Source: Lethocerus indicus
Lineage: Eukaryota; Arthropoda; Insecta; Hemiptera; Belostomatidae
Length of the DNA: 64,000 nucleotides
NCBI GenBank assembly: GCA_019843655.1
Contig: JACDQD010000011.1
Coordinates: forward strand, 11,078,604-11,142,603
Direction of reading: 5' to 3'
Part shown: positions 57,816 through 64,000 of the stretch, piece by piece
How positions within the stretch are numbered: position 1 is the stretch's first letter
Layout of the letters: the number at the start of each line of letters is the position of its first letter
Program-made: the position numbers and the translations under genes
The notes under the pieces: model-generated
The model's input: only the letters and a program-made list of their open reading frames with translations
The model's database searches: none
Told to the model about the DNA's origin: nothing

Positions 57816-60420
57816 AAATCGGGCGATTTGGCTTGTGATGGCTCAATTATCATTTCTTAATATCAGTATTAACTAATTTTGAAACTGTGGTAAAAACTGC
57901 TCTGAATTTTTATTTCGGTTAGTTATAAAAACTTGGGTTGTATGGCAATCGGATGTTCTCGTTCATTTCAGTGAATTCGAGGGACAAATTGAAGGGAATT
58001 CTTTCAATGATCTGTTGTCTCCAGTTTAAAAACCCGCTTACCATATTTTTTCTTCTACGTTATAAATTCCTTTTGATATTAGACGAAATGTCTTGCAGGA
58101 TTGCGTCTTACGGTGACCCTTTCTGAAAAGTGCCTCAATCGTAATTCCACTTATTATTACTTCATTAGCCCCCCAACCCTTTGTTTTTGCTTCGGGCCCG
58201 ATCGGATCGGCTCTCAGCACTCCATAAATTTGTATAAGTTTTCAATTTCTCGGCCTCATGTATATTAATAAATCCGGGTCGGGGCCCTCGTTTAATTTCG
58301 GTCATGGGAAAACGTCCGGCTTGCCCCCAAAATGGGCGCGATTAACATCTCATTTCGTCGTCACATTGTTTCAACGGCGGTTGACACCCCGGCCGGAAAA
58401 CAAGACAGTCAAATTGACCAATCTTCGATCTTCGATTCGCCAGATCGCGTATAACTATTCGCCCCACGACTCCCTTCAATATCCATTATGGGCATCTACA
58501 TGTAGTCGAGTCTATATTAAGTAAATAATCACTTATTACCGGCAACGCCTTTTGAATCTGAATGTTTTTATAACGCATAAGGGGCCGGGCGTATAGATTT
58601 TACGGCCTGTCATTTCCGTTGTCAGATTTAGGACTTTAAGTGGTCGCGGGAGGGGAGGGTCACGTACAGTTACGGTTTCCGTAGGCCGTCCTCACATTAT
58701 GGCCCGTCATGACGCAATCGTTCGGTGAAGATTTGAAATAAGGGCTCCAAGTTTGAAAGGTATCATAAACAGAATGAAATAACGGTCTTCATAAATACGG
58801 TCCCCAAATATATCTCGTACTGGATCGTTTAAGTCTTCCAGAGATAAATGTTATTGCTCTATTAGGGACTGGTGAAATATCTGGAGGTGTAATCTTTTGT
58901 AAAATCTAACTTACAATTATTATCGCTCGCTAGTTTTTTTTAGATATAATTTAAGGATACATTTTTATTTCTTAATTGTTTACTGTGTCCGATTATTTCA
59001 AACGGCATTTTGCAAGAATAGCAACATTCAGTGTCAATAAAATTGGTTGCGAGGGGTGGGGATAGGGTCTTTGCCCGGGGAATAAAGGAAGGGAACTTTC
59101 AAGCTAACCTGTGGGCGTTCGTTGGGTCGGCCGTTACATAAGGTGTTAATTGAAATTAATTGCGATCAAAATCCCCCGGACGGCGTTGGCACGATCCTGG
59201 CCGGCTTTCTCCCGCCGGCATCGAGCCCATCTCGGATCTTATAACGTCTTCTTCGCCGACGTTCCACACCTCCTATCATCGCGTTATTTAAGTCCCTCAT
59301 CACGCCCCCGTATACGGGAAGTTCGGCCCCCGTGAAAAGTTCATTTCTCGAAGGTCCCAATCCTCGCCAGATCATGGGAATGCAATAAAGGTGCTATGAT
59401 CTAATCATATCTGGCCCCTTACGGAATATTATAGTGGTATATTCTGTTTAAAATCTCGATAAATGAGTTGTGTTAAAATCGAAAATTTAATTGGAATATC
59501 CGATATCTCATTTATTTCGGACGTATTGGAAACAGTACGGGACGTCAATCAGCCGGGCCGTATACGGGGCCCGCTCTCTGTGTGTTTCTGTTTTGAAATC
59601 TGGCTCGGACTAATTTAGTTGTCGAAACCGCCGACGAGCGACGGGGCGTCGATGAAATCCCGTCCGGAGTTGCGACATAAATCGGCCGTCTTTTTGACCG
59701 CCGCGGGCCCGAGGTATGGGGGGAGGGGGTTACCCGTCTGTATTCTAACAATGGGGTAACGCTTTGGCAATACCGCGCCCTTCCTTGTTGTGCTTTTCAA
59801 ATGTCAAATCCTGCCAGTCTCAGTTCGGGATTCGGTTTCGACGTCGGCTCTATATGTAGGCGGGCTATATCAAGAGTTACTACTTCTGAAACTCGAAATG
59901 ACTTTTAATACAAGCGGTAATCTATTTTTAGAAAAAAAGAAGAAATTGGTATTCACCCGATTTTGCTCATCCCGTCATCAATTCGTTCACTGAAATGTTG
60001 AAAAATGATTTAAACAAAAAAAACTAAATTTAATTAAAAAATATAAAAAAGAAAAGGTTATACTGAACAGGCCATATGTTGGATCGTATATAGAGAAATA
60101 AAAAATCTGGAATTGTTAGCGGTGCCGTCATATTTATATTGTAATTTAAAAATATATTTGTTTTAATTGAGAGAATTATAATGTATACTTATTGCTAAGT
60201 TTAATGAACGTATGTCGTGTTCACTCTTGTTGTGGTTCGCAGGTTTTTTCATCCTTTTCCCCGGTGTGTATTTGAAATCATCAATTGCTGCCTTTAGTTG
60301 CGCCCCGGCTGCATTTTTATAGCCCCAAATTACAGGACACACATCACTGTTTGTCGGTGTTATTAGGGGCGATAATCCGACGAATAATTTACAGAGATGT
60401 AAAGCGCTCCCATGTGAGAC
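57816..60420. other. mixed non-coding stretch
   Basis: CpG-rich at about 58100-58720, 59040-59380 and 59540-59850; very A-rich at 59920-60060. The frames at 58258-58524 (+), 59166-59375 (-) and 59545-59800 (-) are not recognisable. The minus frame 60163-60576 (137 codons) overlaps the G run and has no domain I know. Confidence 0.45.
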
Positions 60421-60432
60421 GGGGGGGGGGGG
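60421..60432 (+). repeat. poly(G)12 tract
   Basis: Twelve consecutive G on the plus strand, followed by TTGATGGGG. Homopolymer; prone to sequencing error. Confidence 0.85.
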
Positions 60433-63400
60433 TTGATGGGGAAAACGGAAAAAGGGAAAAAGAAATTGTTCGCCATTATAATAACGCCGGGGATTCATTA
60501 AGCTCCTACTCGCATTGGCGATGATTCGCGCGGCTTCACTGTTATTAGAGTCCCGGGGCTTCGCCCCAATCGACACTCGATTAATTCGTGTGGTAATTGC
60601 CGAGTGCGTTTTAAATTAATTACCGACCTACCGAATAGCCCTCCCGTAGGACTTATTTACGGTGTTTTACCTTTTATTTTCTTTCTTTTTCATTCTTCCC
60701 TCGCGAATCGCAACGCCGTCACGATTTTAAGCCCCACGATTGACCGGCCTGGGCGGTCGAACAGCCGAGTCAACAGCCCGTAAATATTATATTTTATCTC
60801 GCTCTTGAAGAACAAATAAAAATAAACGAACCTCCGATTGCCTATAGTTGTGTCCGCGGTATTACTTCGGGCCAAGTCGGGCGCCCGTCGGTCTCTAAAT
60901 GAAAGCGAATTGGGCTCCGATGAATCAACGTGTAATTACAAGCGAAGCCCAGGTATAAGTAATTAATTTGAGGTCACTCCCGTTTGGCCCGCCGGTTTGA
61001 ATATTCGATTCGCTTGACAAATTAAAGAACAGATTTATTTTAATGATGTATTTTGTTACGTTATTGCGAACGCGAAATGTTCGATAATTAAAAGGAACGA
61101 GACGAATACCCAGTCTTACCTCGTGAGCTCGTACAGATATTTACATAATACAAATATTTTTAGTTGCATTTTAAAATTCTTTCGGTAACATTGAAAAAAG
61201 GGATGCTATTCTAATATATGAACATGGAAATAATTGAACATCGACTTACTTGAACCTAGATGCGAAATCAAGTCGCTTTTTATTTAACGAGCTGAAGAAA
61301 AGTGTGCGCATAAACCTCATACTCTAACTTGACATTGGAATTCTTTTTAAAACTCCTATTTTCGAAATGATCAAATATTCCAATTGTTTAATTAAAAATG
61401 TATGTTTCGGAGAAATTTATCTGACTTAGCCGAAGATAATCTGATCATGTTTAATGTTGAGCCACCCCAAATGTGCTATTTCTAGTACCGCCCCTTTAGA
61501 CTAATTTTACGGCTGGCTCGGCGGGCATACAGTACCTGCAATTACCCCGTCCTCAGTAGCGCAATTAACCGCGCCAAGTTCTCCGCCGCCTCCGCCCCTG
61601 CTCGCGACAACTTTGCACTTAACGAAATGAAAGTTCGCGTCTCGTAACTTGGTTAAATTCTCCGAGGCTATTTAGGACTTGGTGGGGGATTAAGACGGTG
61701 GTTTAATTGGATTGTTGTATCCGCAATAGTGCTCTGAATCCTGATTGGATATTTCATAAAGTTCCCGACGCTTCGGATTAATTTTTAGTTTAATGTCTCG
61801 CTAAACTGGGGATATTAATTACAGTTAAAGACTATATTAAAGGCATTGTGTTGGGGTAACGACTTCTGTTATCCTGCGAAGGAAGCTCGTGATGCCAATT
61901 AGTTCAGGCTATAATACCTGTGGCCTCCTCATTACATAACACATATAAATAAACCGGTAAACGACCAAAAATATACCCAATTCAGGTCATACTTTGTTCA
62001 AAAGAGAATTACAATTGTGTAAGGTTTAGTTTATTTGGAGGTTAAGAAATACCAATCGATAATTTTATTTGGGTAAACCGTTATTATAAATAAACCCCAA
62101 TTGAGGATTCCTTCTTTGGTAAATATCTTCATCGGATATCTACTAATTAACTTGGTACTGGATCTCTACTCACGATCTAGTTTTGCGGTTGTCTTTGAAC
62201 CGGACCCCTTTTATTCCGGGATATGATATTTCACAATTCCGATTAATCTGGATTTTTTGTCGAGATTAGCGAAAGGCGAAAGTGGCGCGCTTTGGTTTGA
62301 GAGGGGGAGGTAAGGGGAATTTAATTTATCTAATCTGGAACATCTATCTTGAAATGAACCTTTCTGTGATTTAACCTTTTCGGTGTGCGTCCGTTGTGTA
62401 ACGGCCGGTATTTATCTGGGAATCGAGAAATCGCCACTTGTGAAATCTTTCTGGAGGAATTGCGCCTCTGACGCAAGATGCGGCTGCCTGTCGTTTTTCG
62501 GTAGAATTCACCAAAACTCGGTTTGTTCCTCTTAAAAATGATTGAGAATAAACCGGATAGTGGGTTTTATTTTTGTTCGGTTGATTGAGTTCATCGCATT
62601 ACAATTAATATCAAATTTATCTATTTCATTCTGTACTATGAGGGTCGTACATTTATATTTCCCTCGGTTTCATCAGATCAGATCATTCAATCTTTTTAAC
62701 ATATTCAACATTATATACCGAATCAAATATCAGAAAAAAGGCAATATGAAATTTCAGTTAATTCTTAGTTTAGACTTCATCCTGTGATGGAAATGTGTTC
62801 GCGACATACTGAATTGGATATTTAAAAATAGATGTTTTTCTTTTGTTCTTAATGTATATAAGAAAGTGTCCCGAAATTAAATGTCAAAACTTCGGGAGCG
62901 CATAGTGGTTAGAAATATTAAAACAAAATGTCCCACGGAGGTCCATTTGTTTTTGCTTCTTTCTTGAGGACATCTCAAAAAATAGGCCTATAATAGTAAA
63001 CGAGTTTATTCCAGTACGTGCCACATTATTGTGACTACAGAGCTTCTGAAAATAACTGGCATAGTCCTGGAATGGAATTTAAACATAAACAAACTGAAGT
63101 AAACTTGCCTTCCTCCTATGAGTTCGCCAGTTACTCATCAGAAACCGGTTTTATGCACACATTCCTGTCTTAAGAATTTGAGGATTATCAAAAACAGGAG
63201 GATTTGTCACAACAATTGAATTATGCTCGTTTACCTTTATTGGACTTCAGGACGAACAAATCACCAAAGGTGTTTATTTGCGCCTATACGTTCCCGTGAA
63301 GTCTTGACATTTAATTTTGAAACATTGTTTAGAATTCAAATAAGTAATTCTAATAACGTTGCAACGGTTACAGTATCCGGAAACAACGATGTAAAATGAT

Positions 63401-63758
63401 GCTATTAAGTGGAATTGAGGAGAATTTTAATTGAGCATTGTTGAGGACTAGTTAAATTATATTTCAAATTGCTCCGAAGATTGTCTCGCACATAGTTCCA
63501 GGACAAAACTCACATTTTATAACGAACGTGGAACGTAGAGACAGAGGACGTACCCCAAATTCCTCGGTGTCAAATATTTAATGGGAAACCAATTAATTTT
63601 AGGGGAACAGGACGCTTCATTAACCCAACACGCTACCGGGCCAAATTCGTTTCTAGATTTCTAAAAGCGACAAGACGTCCCCGCTCGTATCATTAAATAC
63701 GCGGGGCCCGGATTCCGCTAAACGGTCGTCGTCCTCTAATTACAAGACGACGGAACTG
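60433..63758. other. mostly AT-rich stretch with CpG-rich patches
   Basis: CpG-rich to about 61000, at about 61500-61690, 62270-62520 and from 63580; AT-rich otherwise. A donor-like CTTACCTC (GAGGTAAG on the minus strand) is near 61119. The frames at 60690-60875 (-) and 62542-62787 (+) show nothing recognisable. Confidence 0.45.
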
Positions 63759-63793
63759 CTCTTTCTCTCTCTACCGGTCTCTCTCTCTCTCCT
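63759..63793. repeat. (CT)n interrupted repeat
   Basis: Two CT runs separated by ACCGGT. Simple repeat in a CpG-rich block. Confidence 0.8.
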
Positions 63794-64000
63794 CGGATCG
63801 GTTATCTGAAAGGAGCGGGTTAGCGGTCACCGCTAATTCCCCGGGCACATGTTCATTACGCCCAATTTATAGCGCCGATACGGAAATTATAGGAGGGGGC
63901 TTAGCCGGAGACCTTTAAGCCCCGGCGCGACTTGAGCCTCTGCCGGACGTCAACCGGGGCCGGGTTAAGCGCCGCCGCCCCGACCCGTACCCGGATAAAT
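63794..64000. other. CpG-rich end of window
   Basis: GC-rich sequence with many GCC/GGC units and TTTAT/AATTA cores, truncated by the window edge. No gene visible. Confidence 0.5.

Overview
This window looks like non-coding DNA from an animal nuclear genome, most likely an invertebrate with large introns or intergenic distances, possibly an arthropod. The evidence is indirect. No dense set of long reading frames exists on either strand, and there are no bacterial-style operons, rRNA or tRNA genes that I can see. There are long pure dinucleotide microsatellites, several copies of a short interspersed repeat with target-site duplications, and splice-like signals. CpG is not depleted: AT-rich stretches alternate with CpG-rich blocks of about 0.3-1 kb roughly every kilobase. 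I cannot name the species or the gene that owns or neighbours this region.

Coding content: no complete gene could be recognised. The best traces of protein are two decayed minus-strand fragments resembling parts of the AP-type endonuclease of non-LTR retrotransposons (about 22.3-22.6 kb, and 53.1-53.4 kb carrying a PD..I..NETW-like motif). There is also a possible single exon at 3455-3717 (+) with an acceptor-like and a donor-like boundary, and a stop-interrupted minus-strand block at 45.9-46.7 kb. All are low confidence. Every other long frame is unrecognisable and best explained by the low stop-codon frequency of CpG-rich blocks or by repeats.

Repeats: a foldback-like family of about 200-240 bp occurs at least four times in clear form (12.28, 15.83, 20.25 and 46.72 kb) and twice as decayed pieces (47.46 and 57.74 kb). 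Two copies are flanked by perfect 13- and 14-bp direct repeats that define exact ends. There are three separate local duplications of non-coding sequence: a 313-bp-period tandem at 42.95-43.57 kb, a pair about 760 bp apart at 17.4/18.1 kb, and a pair about 590 bp apart at 37.2/37.8 kb. The longest microsatellites are (CT)n at 16.39 kb and (TA)24 at 45.64 kb.

Most interesting reading: at 8.80 kb and 42.18 kb on the plus strand a pyrimidine tract plus AG runs directly into GTGAGT, and a second donor follows 39-41 nt later. This is the arrangement of recursive (ratchet) splice sites with RS-exons, so the window may lie inside one very long plus-strand intron. The CpG-rich blocks, their local duplication and a SOX-POU-like composite site at 29.47 kb would fit an archipelago of regulatory elements. 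This is inference and needs comparative alignment and RNA-seq.
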